Shown one piece after another: positions 24,537-33,052 of a stretch of DNA of 39,713 nt. The notes under the pieces are model-generated. The model saw nothing but the letters and a program-made list of their open reading frames with translations. It did no database searches and was not told the DNA's origin. Position 1 is the stretch's first letter. The number at the start of each line of letters is the position of its first letter. Source of the DNA: Hymenobacter sp. (GTDB lineage Bacteria > Bacteroidota > Bacteroidia > Cytophagales > Hymenobacteraceae); the NCBI GenBank assembly GCA_025353745.1, contig JANXOE010000093.1:1-39713 (forward strand), read 5' to 3'. A program made the translations under genes and the position numbers.

Positions 24537-24938
24537 ATGCGCTTGAAACATTTCACGGTTGCGTTCGGGCAGCAACTTTTTAAGGCTTTCGGCGACGAAA
24601 GCCGGGTGCGCATCCTGCACCTGCTCTGGCGCAACCGCGAAATGGTGGTGGCCGACCTGGAGCAGGTGCTCGATTTCACCCAAACCAAAACTTCCCGCCA
24701 GCTGGCTTACTTGAAAAACGCCGGCCTGGTGAGCGTGCGCCGGCTCGACAACTGGATGTTTTATTTCCTGAAGGACGAAGCCCTCGAACTGGCGCAGCAG
24801 CTGCTCGGTTTCATGGAAAAAGACCCGCAGCTGCTGCGCGACCAGCAGGTGTACCAAACCCTGTGGTCGAACCGCGAGCTGGCCGCCTACAAGCTCCAAA
24901 CCCGCCATTGGACCGGCGGCGGCGGGGGCCCTCAATAG
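24537..24938 (+). CDS. ArsR-type winged-helix transcriptional regulator
   Basis: A protein of 133 residues. It has the ArsR/SmtB fold: FKAFGDESRVRILHLLW (first helices), MVVADLEQVLDFTQTKTSRQ with the recognition helix SRQLAYLKNAGLVSVRR, then the beta-wing RRLDNWMFYFLKDE. No Cys pair for a metal site is visible in the usual helix, and the protein contains no cysteine, so it is probably not a metal sensor of the classical type. The long C-terminal tail ends in a Gly-rich stretch. The ATG at 24537 was chosen to keep the conserved start; the much longer frame from 23670 crosses the divergent gene. Likely targets are its own promoter and the divergent gene, by inference from position. Confidence 0.88.
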   Translation: MRLKHFTVAFGQQLFKAFGDESRVRILHLLWRNREMVVADLEQVLDFTQTKTSRQLAYLKNAGLVSVRRLDNWMFYFLKDEALELAQQLLGFMEKDPQLLRDQQVYQTLWSNRELAAYKLQTRHWTGGGGGPQ

Positions 24939-24974
24939 CTTAATTCGTTATTCGTTCACTCAACCATTTGCCCC

Positions 24975-25301
24975 GTGCCCTACGCCCACCACCTGTTCGT
25001 GTGCACCAACCAAAAAAGCGGCGTGGGCCACGACGTGGCCCGGGCCCTCAAGCACGCCCTCAAAGCGCAGGGCCTGAAGAGCGTGGCGGGCCCCGACGGC
25101 CAAAAACGGCGCACCGCCGTGCAGGAATGCGACTGCCTCGACCGCTGCAAGCACTGCAAAAAAGGTTCCGGGGCCGCGCTGGTGGTGTACCCGGAAGGCG
25201 TGTTTTACGGCGACGTGCACCCCAAAGACTGCCCCGCGCTGGTGCGCGAGCACCTGGGCGAAGGCCGCCCGGTGGCGCGCCTGCTGCTCGACGAAAAATA
25301 A
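24975..25301 (+). CDS. Thioredoxin-like [2Fe-2S] ferredoxin domain protein
   Basis: A protein of 108 residues with the thioredoxin-like ferredoxin fold, related to NuoE and to small clostridial-type [2Fe-2S] ferredoxins. First ligand Cys10 in LFVCTNQK; the middle has a dense CDCLDRCKHCKKGSG cluster (Cys52, 54, 58, 61); the fold closes with ALVVYPEGVFYGDVHPKDC. Family members normally use four Cys; this protein has six, so the exact ligand set is uncertain. Translation begins at GTG (24975), 36 bases after the regulator's stop. The next gene starts 17 bases downstream, so regulator, ferredoxin and phosphatase may form an operon. Confidence 0.82.
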   Translation: MPYAHHLFVCTNQKSGVGHDVARALKHALKAQGLKSVAGPDGQKRRTAVQECDCLDRCKHCKKGSGAALVVYPEGVFYGDVHPKDCPALVREHLGEGRPVARLLLDEK

Positions 25302-25318
25302 ATCAGACTCCTCCGTAT

Positions 25319-26008
25319 ATGGCCTACCGGCACCTATTTTTTGACCTCGACCACACGCTGTGGGACTTCGAAACCAACGCCAACGAAACGCTGGCCACGC
25401 TCTACGAGCGGCACGATTTGGCCCGCTACGGCATCGTCCTGCACGATTTCAACCGCGTGTACAACGACGTGAACCACGCGCTGTGGCGCTTGTACCAGGC
25501 CAACAAGGTGACGCAAACGCAGCTGCGCGCGGTGCGCTTCGTGCGCACGCTGGCCCGGCTGGGCGTGGCCGAAGCCGACGTGCCCCCCACCCTCTCGGCC
25601 GAGTTCACGGACATTCTGCCGCAGAAGGCGGCGGTGTTCCCGCACACCCACGAAACGCTGGACTACCTGCGCGGCAAGTACACGCTGCACCTGATTACCA
25701 ACGGGTTTGAGGACGTGCAGCACCGCAAGCTGGCCTCGTCGAACCTGGCGCAGTACTTCGACCAGGTGATTACCTCCGAGCACTCCGGCTGCCTCAAGCC
25801 CGACCCGCGCATGTTTGCCCACGCGCTGCAAGCCGCCGGGGCCGCCGCCGCCGAGAGCCTGATGATCGGCGACAACCTCGAGTGCGACGTGCTGGGGGCC
25901 CACAACGCGGGCATCGACCAGGTGTACTTCAACCCCGACAAGCGGCGGCACTTCGCCCAGACGACTTACGAAATCAGCAGCCTCGACGAGCTGCGGAATT
26001 TCCTGTAA
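25319..26008 (+). CDS. HAD-family hydrolase, YjjG-like nucleotidase
   Basis: A phosphatase of 229 residues. The HAD motif I is FFDLDHTLWDFE, with Asp9 as nucleophile and Asp11; motif II is LITNG; the motif III Lys is in SGCLKPDPRMF; motif IV is MIGDNLECDVLGA. YjjG-type enzymes dephosphorylate non-canonical or excess pyrimidine nucleoside monophosphates and so clean the nucleotide pool. LWDFETNANETLATLYE after motif I is typical of the YjjG branch. The ATG at 25319 was chosen because the frame upstream crosses the ferredoxin gene. Family secure, substrate inferred. Confidence 0.9.
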   Translation: MAYRHLFFDLDHTLWDFETNANETLATLYERHDLARYGIVLHDFNRVYNDVNHALWRLYQANKVTQTQLRAVRFVRTLARLGVAEADVPPTLSAEFTDILPQKAAVFPHTHETLDYLRGKYTLHLITNGFEDVQHRKLASSNLAQYFDQVITSEHSGCLKPDPRMFAHALQAAGAAAAESLMIGDNLECDVLGAHNAGIDQVYFNPDKRRHFAQTTYEISSLDELRNFL

Positions 26009-26030
26009 TAGCGGCGCGGCGGGGGCCCTC

Positions 26031-26038
26031 TACCTTTG
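26031..26038 (+). promoter_or_regulatory. -7 box for pruA
   Basis: TACCTTTG lies 52 bases before the pruA ATG and 22 bases after the previous stop. It matches TAnnTTTG. No -33 TTG is seen. It suggests that pruA has its own promoter. Confidence 0.45.
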
Positions 26039-26090
26039 CGGCTTCCCGCCCCCGCTCTCACCTTTTATCCCGAAAAACGCAACCCACTCC

Positions 26091-27755
26091 ATGGCCAACG
26101 CCTTTTTTAACGTCCCGATTCCCGTCAACGAGCCCGTGAAGGGCTACGCGCCCAACTCGCCCGAGCGGCTGGAGCTGCTCAAAATGCTGAAAGAGCTGAA
26201 GCAGCAGGAGCGCGACATTCCGATGCACATCGGCGGGCAGGAGGTGCGCACCGGCCGCCGCGTGCGCCTGAGCCCGCCCCACGACCACCGCCACACGCTG
26301 GCCCACTTCCACGAGGGCGACGCCGGCCACGTGCGCCAGGCCATCGACGCGGCGCTGGCCGCCCGCCCGGCCTGGGCCGAGCTGCCCTGGGAGCAGCGCG
26401 CCGCCGTGTTCCTCAAAGCCGCCGATTTGCTGGCGGGGCCCTACCGCGCCCGCCTCAACGCGGCCACCATGCTGGGGCAGAGCAAGAACGCCTTCCAGGC
26501 GGAAATCGACGCCGCCTGCGAGCTGATCGACTTTTTTCGGTTCAACGTGCATTTTATGCAGGAGCTCTACAAGCAGCAGCCCGCCAGCCAGCCCGGCATG
26601 TGGAACCGCCTGGAGCACCGGCCGCTGGAGGGCTTCGTGTTCGCCCTCACGCCGTTCAACTTCACTTCCATCGCCGGCAACCTGCCCACCTCGGCGGCCC
26701 TGATGGGCAACGTGGTGGTGTGGAAGCCCGCCTACCCCCAGATTTATTCGGCGCACGTGCTGATGGAGCTGTTCAAGGAGGCCGGCGTGCCCGACGGCGT
26801 CATCAACCTGGTGTACGTGGACGGCCCCGTGGCCGGCGACGTGATTTTTCAGCACCGCGACTTCGCGGGCATCCACTTCACGGGCTCGACGGGCGTGTTC
26901 CAAACCATCTGGAAAACGATCGGCGACAACATCCACCGCTACAAGTCCTACCCGCGCATCGTGGGCGAAACCGGCGGCAAGGACTTCATCCTGGCCCACC
27001 CGTCGGCCCACGCCAAGGCGGTGGCCACGGCCATTTCGCGCGGGGCCTTCGAGTACCAGGGCCAGAAGTGCTCGGCCGCCTCGCGGGTGTACCTGCCCTC
27101 TAACTTGGCCGCTGAAATCCTGGGCTACGTGAAGGCAGACCTCGCCTCGTTCAAGATGGGCGAGGTGGAAGACTTCGGCAATTTCGTCAACGCCGTCATC
27201 AGCGAGGCGTCGTTCGACAAGCTCGCCCGCTACATCGACGGGGCCCACGCCGACCCGGACGCGGAAATCGTGGCCGGCGGCACCTACGACAAGTCGAAAG
27301 GCTACTTCGTGGCCCCCACCGTCATCGTGGCCAAAGACCCGAAGTACGTGACCATGTGCGACGAGCTGTTCGGGCCCGTGGTGACGGTGCACGTGTACGA
27401 CGCCGACGGCTTCGACGCGGCGCTGACGCTCGTCGACACCACTTCGCCCTACGCCCTCACCGGGGCCATCTTCGCCCAGGACCGCTACGCCATCGACCTG
27501 GCCACCAAGCGCCTGGTGAACGCGGCCGGCAACTTTTACATCAACGACAAGCCCACCGGGGCCGTGGTGGGCCAGCAGCCCTTCGGCGGGGCCCGCGCCT
27601 CGGGCACCAACGACAAGGCCGGCTCGCTGCTGAACCTGCTGCGCTGGGTGTCGCCGCGCGCCATCAAGGAAACCTTCGTGCCCGTGACCGACTACCGCTA
27701 CCCCTTCCTGGGGGCCGCCGCCCGCGAAGACCTGAACCTCGACAAGGGCCTGTAA
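26091..27755 (+). CDS. pruA: L-glutamate gamma-semialdehyde dehydrogenase (P5C dehydrogenase)
   Basis: Oxidises glutamate semialdehyde, in equilibrium with pyrroline-5-carboxylate, to glutamate with NAD, the second step of proline degradation. 554 residues, the size of the stand-alone eukaryote-like/Bacteroidota P5C dehydrogenase. The catalytic Cys327 is in YQGQKCSAASRVY and the general-base Glu293 in VGETGGKDF. FALTPFNFTSIAGNLPTSAA is the NAD-binding and anion-hole segment. The N-terminus FFNVPIPVNEPVKGYAPNS is typical of this subfamily. It has its own -7 box and a strong terminator. No proline dehydrogenase gene is adjacent, so PutA function is split across loci. Confidence 0.95.
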   Translation: MANAFFNVPIPVNEPVKGYAPNSPERLELLKMLKELKQQERDIPMHIGGQEVRTGRRVRLSPPHDHRHTLAHFHEGDAGHVRQAIDAALAARPAWAELPWEQRAAVFLKAADLLAGPYRARLNAATMLGQSKNAFQAEIDAACELIDFFRFNVHFMQELYKQQPASQPGMWNRLEHRPLEGFVFALTPFNFTSIAGNLPTSAALMGNVVVWKPAYPQIYSAHVLMELFKEAGVPDGVINLVYVDGPVAGDVIFQHRDFAGIHFTGSTGVFQTIWKTIGDNIHRYKSYPRIVGETGGKDFILAHPSAHAKAVATAISRGAFEYQGQKCSAASRVYLPSNLAAEILGYVKADLASFKMGEVEDFGNFVNAVISEASFDKLARYIDGAHADPDAEIVAGGTYDKSKGYFVAPTVIVAKDPKYVTMCDELFGPVVTVHVYDADGFDAALTLVDTTSPYALTGAIFAQDRYAIDLATKRLVNAAGNFYINDKPTGAVVGQQPFGGARASGTNDKAGSLLNLLRWVSPRAIKETFVPVTDYRYPFLGAAAREDLNLDKGL

Positions 27756-27760
27756 TTAAA

Positions 27761-27797
27761 AAAAAGCCCCGCATCAGCCGCTGATGCGGGGCTTTTT
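27761..27797 (+). terminator. Strong rho-independent terminator after pruA
   Basis: Perfect 17-base stem, AAAAAGCCCCGCATCAG (27761-27777) with CTGATGCGGGGCTTTTT (27781-27797), 3-base loop, and T-run at the end. It starts 6 bases after the pruA stop and isolates pruA from the nuo operon. Confidence 0.93.
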
Positions 27798-27872
27798 GCG
27801 TCGCCGGGCCGCCCTCGTCCGGCCCGGCGTTGGGCCGCAAGCGCCGCCGATCCGCCCCAAAACCCGTCCGCG

Positions 27873-27903
27873 TTGCGCCCCAAACCCGCAGGCGCTACCT
27901 TTG
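27873..27903 (+). promoter_or_regulatory. Promoter of the nuo operon
   Basis: TTG (27873-27875), 20 bases, then TACCTTTG (27896-27903), a good match to the Bacteroidota consensus. Transcription would start near 27909, about 38 bases ahead of the nuoA ATG. Confidence 0.65.
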
Positions 27904-27946
27904 CCCGTCAGCGCCTGCGCGGCGTTTTTCCTTTGACCTGACTACT

Positions 27947-28339
27947 ATGCTCCTAGCCCTGACCGCCGCCGGCTACCAGCCGTCCGACTACCTGCCCATC
28001 GTCATCCAGTTTGGCCTGGCGCTGGCCTTCGTGGCCTTTTCGATGGTGGCCTCGCACCTCATCGGGCCCCGGCGCAAGTCGAAGGTGAAAGACGAAGCCT
28101 TCGAGTGCGGCATCGAGAGCGTGGGCAACGCCCGCACGCCCATCTCGGTGAAGTACTTCCTGACGGCCATCCTGTTCGTGCTTTTCGACGTGGAAGTGAT
28201 TTTCATGTACCCCTGGGCCGTGAACTTCCGGGCCCTGGGCTCGGCCGGCTTCATCGAGATGTTCGTGTTCATCACCTTGCTGATGGCCGGCTTCGGCTAC
28301 GTCATCAAAAAGGGCATTCTGCGCTGGAACGAAGCCTGA
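27947..28339 (+). CDS. nuoA: NADH-quinone oxidoreductase subunit A
   Basis: A complex I membrane subunit at the junction of the peripheral and membrane arms. 130 residues with three hydrophobic helices. The conserved loop KDEAFECGIESVGNARTPIS, between helices 1 and 2, and the phrase FLTAILFVLFDVEVIFMYPW are typical of NuoA; the Glu and Cys of the loop line the quinone cavity entrance. ATG at 27947 was preferred to the upstream frame, which has no homology. First gene of the operon after the promoter at 27873-27903. A 7-base inverted repeat lies in the spacer to nuoB. Confidence 0.95.
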   Translation: MLLALTAAGYQPSDYLPIVIQFGLALAFVAFSMVASHLIGPRRKSKVKDEAFECGIESVGNARTPISVKYFLTAILFVLFDVEVIFMYPWAVNFRALGSAGFIEMFVFITLLMAGFGYVIKKGILRWNEA

Positions 28340-28350
28340 TTCGCCCAAAC

Positions 28351-28378
28351 CTTTGCCCGCCGGGCGGTGTTGGCAAAG
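28351..28378 (+). other. Intercistronic hairpin between nuoA and nuoB
   Basis: CTTTGCC (28351-28357) pairs with GGCAAAG (28372-28378), with a smaller CCGCC/GGCGG stem inside. There is no T-run, so it is not a terminator. AACCTTTG at 28348-28355 is a near -7 box, so a weak internal promoter is also possible. Confidence 0.45.
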
Positions 28379-28417
28379 CAGGGCCCTGCGCCTTTTCCAC
28401 TTGATATTTCGACGATT

Positions 28418-28972
28418 ATGGACACCCGCGTTCCCGAAATAAAAACCGTTGAGGCCCCCGAGGGCGTCGAAGGTGCCGGCTTCTTTGCCACCTCGCTCGA
28501 GAAGGTGGTGGGCATTGCCCGCGCCAACTCGCTCTGGCCCCTGCCCTTCGCTACCTCGTGCTGCGGCATCGAGTTCATGGCCACCATGGGCTCGCACTAC
28601 GACATCTCGCGCTTCGGCTCCGAGCGGCCCAGCTTTTCGCCCCGCCAAGCCGATTTGCTGATGGTGATGGGCACCATTGCCAAGAAGATGGCCCCCATCG
28701 TGAAGCAGGTGTACGAGCAGATGGCCGAGCCCCGCTGGGTGCTGGCCATGGGCGCCTGCGCCTCGTCGGGCGGCATTTTCGACTCGTACTCGGTGCTGCA
28801 AGGCATCGACCGCATCATCCCCGTCGACGTGTACGTGCCCGGCTGCCCGCCCCGCCCCGAGCAGGTGCTCGACGGCCTGATGCGCGTGCAGGACCTGGCC
28901 AAAAACGAATCTCTCCGCCGCCGCAACTCCCCTGAATACCAGGCCTTGCTGACGTCGTACAACATCAAGTAG
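28418..28972 (+). CDS. nuoB: NADH-quinone oxidoreductase subunit B
   Basis: Carries cluster N2, the last [4Fe-4S] centre before quinone. 184 residues. Ligands are the adjacent Cys48-Cys49 in [10 protein letters not shown], Cys114 in MGACASSGG and Cys143 in [10 protein letters not shown]. Other family phrases are [18 protein letters not shown] and [16 protein letters not shown]. The ATG at 28418 was chosen over the 17-codon upstream extension, which contains the hairpin. nuoC starts 7 bases after its stop. Complete and typical in length. Confidence 0.96.
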   Translation: MDTRVPEIKTVEAPEGVEGAGFFATSLEKVVGIARANSLWPLPFATSCCGIEFMATMGSHYDISRFGSERPSFSPRQADLLMVMGTIAKKMAPIVKQVYEQMAEPRWVLAMGACASSGGIFDSYSVLQGIDRIIPVDVYVPGCPPRPEQVLDGLMRVQDLAKNESLRRRNSPEYQALLTSYNIK

Positions 28973-28979
28973 GCCCCGC

Positions 28980-29540
28980 ATGACGCCCCAAGAACCTGCC
29001 GCTCCCGCCGCCCCGGCCGTTGCCGAAGACCCCCAGAAAGCTGCAAACGCCCGCCTGCTGGCGCGGCTGCACCAGCTCTTCGGCGCCGAGGCTTTCACCG
29101 ACGTGGAGGAGCCCTACGGCTTGCTGACGGCCACCACCACGCGGGAGCGCATCCACGGCATCGTCGCGGGGCTGAAGCAGGACGAAGAAATCGGCCTGCA
29201 CTTCCTCACCACGATGTGCGGCATCAACTACCCGGAAAACCCGGGCCGGGAGCTGGGGATGATTTATCACCTGCACAGCCTGACTCAAAACATCCGGCTG
29301 CGGCTCAAGATTTTCTTCCCCGTGGCCGACCCCGTGGTGCCCACGCTGACCGACATTTACCTGACGGCCAACTGGATGGAGCGCGAGACGTACGACTTTT
29401 ACGGCGTCGTTTTCAGCGGCCACCCCAACCTGATCCGCATCCTCAACGTGGAGGACATGGACTACCACCCGATGCGCAAGGAGTACCCGCTCGAAGACGG
29501 CACCCGCGAAGACAAAACCGACCTGTTTTTCGGCCGCTAG
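28980..29540 (+). CDS. nuoC: NADH-quinone oxidoreductase subunit C (30 kDa)
   Basis: Peripheral-arm subunit of complex I that helps form the quinone site with NuoD. 186 residues, separate from NuoD as in most Bacteroidota, not fused as in E. coli. The conserved signature is ERETYDFYGVVFSGHPNLIR, followed by RILNVEDMDYHPMRKEYPL. The N-terminal 25 residues are an Ala/Pro-rich extension. It lies 7 bases after nuoB and 18 bases before nuoD. Confidence 0.94.
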   Translation: MTPQEPAAPAAPAVAEDPQKAANARLLARLHQLFGAEAFTDVEEPYGLLTATTTRERIHGIVAGLKQDEEIGLHFLTTMCGINYPENPGRELGMIYHLHSLTQNIRLRLKIFFPVADPVVPTLTDIYLTANWMERETYDFYGVVFSGHPNLIRILNVEDMDYHPMRKEYPLEDGTREDKTDLFFGR

Positions 29541-29558
29541 GCCCCTGGTTTTCCCATC

Positions 29559-30821
29559 ATGGCAGTAAACGACACGCTGGAAGGCACCCACCGCATCATC
29601 GAAGAAGCGCGCGAGCAGCAGGACAAGATCCTGCTGCCCGTGCACAACGACTTCAACCAGGAGCTGACGACCCTGAACCTGGGGCCCACGCACCCGGCCA
29701 CGCACGGCATTTTCCAGAACATCCTGCAAATGGACGGCGAGCGGATCGTGTCGGGCGTGCCCACCATCGGCTACATCCACCGCGCGTTCGAGAAAATCGC
29801 CGAGCGCCGCCCGTTCTACCAGATCACGACCCTGACGGACCGGATGAACTACTGCTCCAGCCCGATCAACAACTTCGGCTGGCACATGACGGTGGAAAAG
29901 CTGCTCGGCGTGACCGTGCCCAAGCGCGCCCAGTACATGCGCGTGATCATGATGGAGCTGGCCCGCATCTCCGACCACCTCATCTGCAACTCCATTTTGG
30001 GCGTGGACACGGGGGCTTTCACCGGCTTCCTGTACGTGTTTCAGGAGCGCGAGAAGATTTACGAGATTTACGAAGAGGTGTGCGGCGCGCGCCTCACCAC
30101 CAACATGGGCCGCGTGGGCGGCATGGAGCGCGACTTCACGCCGGTGGCCCTCGAAAAGCTGCGCGCCTGGCTGAAGAGCTTCCCGGCCGTGATGAAGGAG
30201 TTCGAGGCGATGTTCAACCGCAACCGCATCTTCATGGACCGCGTGGTGAACGTGGGGCCCATCTCGGCCGAGAAGGCGCTGAGCTACGGCTTCACGGGGC
30301 CCAACCTGCGGGCCGCCGGCGTCGACTACGACGTGCGGGTGATGAACCCCTACTCGTCGTACGAAGACTTTGAGTTCGACATTCCGGTGGGCACCAACGG
30401 CGATACCTACGACCGGTTCATGGTGCGCAACGAGGAGATCTGGCAGAGCCTGCGCATCATCAACCAGGCCCTCGACAAGCTGCCCGAGGGCCCCTACCAC
30501 GCCGATGCGCCGCACTACTACCTGCCCCCCAAGCAGGCCGTGTACCAGAACATGGAGGCCCTGATTTACCACTTCAAAATCGTGATGGGCGAAATCGACG
30601 CCCCCGTGGGCGAAGTGTACCACTCGGTGGAAGGCGGCAACGGCGAGCTGGGCTTTTACCTGGTTTCGGACGGCGGGCGCACGCCCTACCGGCTGCATTT
30701 CCGCCGTCCGTGCTTCATCTACTACCAGGCGTACCCCGAGATGGCGGTGGGCACCACGCTCTCCGATGCCATCGTGATTCTGTCGTCGATGAACGTGATT
30801 GCCGGCGAGCTGGACGCCTAG
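29559..30821 (+). CDS. nuoD: NADH-quinone oxidoreductase subunit D (49 kDa)
   Basis: The quinone-binding subunit of complex I. 420 residues. The family start TLNLGPTHPATHGIFQN holds the His that contacts the quinone head group region. Further motifs are IGYIHRAFEKIAERRPFYQ, LTDRMNYCSSPINN, NMGRVGGMERDF and the C-terminal DAIVILSSMNVIAGELDA. It shares ancestry with NiFe-hydrogenase large subunits, but the metal-binding Cys are absent as expected. The nuoE ATG lies 23 bases downstream. Confidence 0.96.
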   Translation: MAVNDTLEGTHRIIEEAREQQDKILLPVHNDFNQELTTLNLGPTHPATHGIFQNILQMDGERIVSGVPTIGYIHRAFEKIAERRPFYQITTLTDRMNYCSSPINNFGWHMTVEKLLGVTVPKRAQYMRVIMMELARISDHLICNSILGVDTGAFTGFLYVFQEREKIYEIYEEVCGARLTTNMGRVGGMERDFTPVALEKLRAWLKSFPAVMKEFEAMFNRNRIFMDRVVNVGPISAEKALSYGFTGPNLRAAGVDYDVRVMNPYSSYEDFEFDIPVGTNGDTYDRFMVRNEEIWQSLRIINQALDKLPEGPYHADAPHYYLPPKQAVYQNMEALIYHFKIVMGEIDAPVGEVYHSVEGGNGELGFYLVSDGGRTPYRLHFRRPCFIYYQAYPEMAVGTTLSDAIVILSSMNVIAGELDA

Positions 30822-30844
30822 CTATTGATTTGATATTGACCGAT

Positions 30845-31417
30845 ATGGCCCCCACAACTGCCCCCACCAAGCCCCAATTTTCGCCCGCTGCCCAGGCCGA
30901 GATCCAGCGCATCATTGCCCGCTACCCGGCCGAGCGCAGCAAATCGGCGTTGCTGCCGCTGCTGCACATCGCACAAGCCGAGTTTGGCGGCTGGGTGAGC
31001 CCCGAGGTGCAGGACCTGGTGGCCGAAACCCTGAACATCCGGCCCATTGAGGTGTACGAGGTGGCCACGTTTTACACCATGTACAACCTCAAGCCCGTGG
31101 GCAAGCACGTGCTGGAAATCTGCCGCACGGGGCCCTGCATGCTGCGCGGCTCCGACGAGCTGACGGCCCACCTGGAGCGCATCACCGGCGCCAAAGTGGG
31201 CGAAACCTCGCCCGACGGCCATTTTACCCTGAAAGAAGTGGAGTGCCTGGCCGCCTGCGGCTTTGCCCCCGTGGTGCAGGTGCGCGAGCAGTACTACGAA
31301 AGCCTCGACACCCCCGAAGCCGTGGACGCCATGCTCAACGAGCTGCGCGGCCAGCTGCACCGCCCCATCCTGCCGTGGGAGGAAACGGGACTGCCTAATT
31401 CTCTTAAAAACAACTAG
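30845..31417 (+). CDS. nuoE: NADH-quinone oxidoreductase subunit E (24 kDa)
   Basis: Carries the [2Fe-2S] cluster N1a in the NADH-oxidising module. 190 residues. Ligands: Cys93 and Cys98 in ICRTGPC, and Cys134 and Cys138 in CLAACGFAP. A helical domain (ALLPLLHIAQAEFGGW, IRPIEVYEVATFYTMYNL) precedes the thioredoxin-like part. The C-terminal tail LPWEETGLPNSLKNN extends past the usual end. The ATG at 30845 is taken in place of the longer frame from 30710 that overlaps nuoD. It is followed 4 bases later by a small unrelated gene instead of nuoF. Confidence 0.95.
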   Translation: MAPTTAPTKPQFSPAAQAEIQRIIARYPAERSKSALLPLLHIAQAEFGGWVSPEVQDLVAETLNIRPIEVYEVATFYTMYNLKPVGKHVLEICRTGPCMLRGSDELTAHLERITGAKVGETSPDGHFTLKEVECLAACGFAPVVQVREQYYESLDTPEAVDAMLNELRGQLHRPILPWEETGLPNSLKNN

Positions 31418-31421
31418 AATT

Positions 31422-31682
31422 ATGGCCGAACAGAATCAGGATTTACCGCTCGTTGTATCGGAGATTTTAATTGAGATGCACGATGTGAAAGCTTCAATCA
31501 ACCGGATGGCTGAAATCATGCTAAGCCAGCAAAAGGAAACCAACAAGCGTTTCGAACTGCTGATGGAGGCTGACCGCGCCAACGCAACCATGATTATTGA
31601 GGCTTTCCGCGAAGAGGCTGGCGCAACGCGCCAACGTCTTGACAAAATTGAGAATCGGCTCGCAGGTTTAGAAAACAAATAG
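31422..31682 (+). CDS. Small coiled-coil protein inserted between nuoE and nuoF
   Basis: A protein of 86 residues (MAEQNQDLPLVVSEILIEM start). No known family was recognised. Almost the whole chain looks helical: IEMHDVKASINRMAEIML and a C-terminal heptad stretch TRQRLDKIENRLAGLENK suggest a coiled coil. No membrane segment, signal peptide or cysteine. The DNA is visibly richer in A and T than its neighbours (for example codons TTA, ATT, GAA). It begins 4 bases after nuoE and its TAG is directly followed by the nuoF ATG, so it must be co-transcribed with complex I. A similar small gene lies between nuoH and nuoI. Confidence 0.75.
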   Translation: MAEQNQDLPLVVSEILIEMHDVKASINRMAEIMLSQQKETNKRFELLMEADRANATMIIEAFREEAGATRQRLDKIENRLAGLENK

Positions 31683-33023
31683 ATGGGACGCAAGCTATTA
31701 ACCGAACATATCAACGTCGAAGGCATCGAAACCATCGAGGTGTACCGCCAGCACGGCGGCTACCGCGCCGTGGAGAAGGCCCTGAAAACCATGACCCCCG
31801 ACGAGGTGGTGGACGAGGTGAAAAAGTCGGGCCTGCGCGGGCGCGGCGGGGCGGGCTTTCCCATGGGCATGAAGTGGAGCTTCTTGGCCAAGCCGGAGGG
31901 CGTGCCGCGCTACCTGGTGTGCAACGCCGACGAGTCGGAGCCCGGCACGTTCAAGGACCGCTACCTGATGTCGAAGCTGCCGCACCTGCTCATCGAGGGC
32001 ATGATTGCGGGCAGCTACGCCCTGGGGGCCCGCACCAGCTACATCTACATCCGCGGCGAGCTGCTGTACGTGCTGCGCATCCTGGAAAAAGCCATCGCCG
32101 AGGCCTACGCGGCCGGCTTCCTGGGCGAAAACATCCTGGGCTCGGGCTATTCGCTTGATTTGTACGTGCACCCGGGCGCGGGGGCCTACATCTGCGGCGA
32201 AGAAACCGCGCTGCTCGAATCGCTGGAAGGCAAGCGCGGCAACCCGCGCAACAAGCCGCCGTTTCCGGCCGTGCAGGGCCTCTACGCCCGCCCCACGGTG
32301 GTGAACAACGTGGAAAGCCTGGCCGCGGTGGTGCCGATTCTCAACCTGGGCGGCGACGAGTACGCCAAAATCGGGGTCGGCAAGAGCACGGGCACCAAGC
32401 TGTTTTCGGCCTGCGGCCACCTCAACAAGCCCGGCATCTACGAAATTGAGCTGGGCCTGCCGGTGGAAGAGTTCATTTACTCCGACGAGTACTGCGGCGG
32501 CATCTGGAAGGGCCGTGCGCTGAAAGCCGTGGTGGCCGGCGGCTCGTCGGTGCCGATTCTGCCCAAAGACCTGATCCTCAAAACCGCAGCCGGCGAAAAC
32601 CGCCTGATGAGCTACGAGTCGCTCGGCGACGGCGGCTTCGTGACGGGCACCATGCTGGGCTCGGGCGGCTTCATCGCGATGGACGAAACGACGTGCATCG
32701 TGAAGAACACCTGGAATTTCTCGCGCTTCTACCACCACGAAAGCTGCGGCCAGTGCTCGCCCTGCCGCGAAGGCACCGGGTGGCTCGAAAAAGTGCTCCA
32801 CCGCCTGGAGCACGGCCACGGCTCGCTGCACGACATCGACCTGATAGTGAGCGTGGCCAAGCAAATCGAGGGCAATACCATCTGCCCGCTCGGCGAGGCC
32901 GCCGCCTGGCCCGTCGCCGCCGCCGTGCGCCACTTCCGCGACGAGTTCGAGTGGCACGTCACGCACCCGCAAGAGGCCACCCGGCCGGGCGCAGTCTATC
33001 GGGGCAACCTCGTGCTGGCGTAA
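31683..33023 (+). CDS. nuoF: NADH-quinone oxidoreductase subunit F (51 kDa)
   Basis: Binds NADH and FMN and cluster N3, the entry site of electrons to complex I. 446 residues. GLRGRGGAGFPMGMKW is the NADH/FMN glycine motif; the FMN contact is YLVCNADESEPGTFKDR. The [4Fe-4S] ligands are Cys355, Cys358 and Cys361 in CGQCSPC and Cys401 in ICPLGEAAAW. GAGAYICGEETALLESLEGK is the central family signature. ATG directly abuts the stop of the coiled-coil gene. After position 32031 within this gene the hexamer GGGCCC no longer occurs. Confidence 0.96.
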   Translation: MGRKLLTEHINVEGIETIEVYRQHGGYRAVEKALKTMTPDEVVDEVKKSGLRGRGGAGFPMGMKWSFLAKPEGVPRYLVCNADESEPGTFKDRYLMSKLPHLLIEGMIAGSYALGARTSYIYIRGELLYVLRILEKAIAEAYAAGFLGENILGSGYSLDLYVHPGAGAYICGEETALLESLEGKRGNPRNKPPFPAVQGLYARPTVVNNVESLAAVVPILNLGGDEYAKIGVGKSTGTKLFSACGHLNKPGIYEIELGLPVEEFIYSDEYCGGIWKGRALKAVVAGGSSVPILPKDLILKTAAGENRLMSYESLGDGGFVTGTMLGSGGFIAMDETTCIVKNTWNFSRFYHHESCGQCSPCREGTGWLEKVLHRLEHGHGSLHDIDLIVSVAKQIEGNTICPLGEAAAWPVAAAVRHFRDEFEWHVTHPQEATRPGAVYRGNLVLA

Positions 33024-33052
33024 TTTTCTGATTGAATCCTTATCGTTTTACC

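Noticed and set aside
26058..27392. A 444-codon open frame on the minus strand opposite pruA
   Set aside because: pruA has catalytic Cys and Glu in place; the antisense frame has no motif.
31422..31682. The small gene as a toxin or antitoxin
   Set aside because: There is no partner gene of toxin type next to it and no known toxin or DNA-binding motif; coiled-coil composition alone does not support this.
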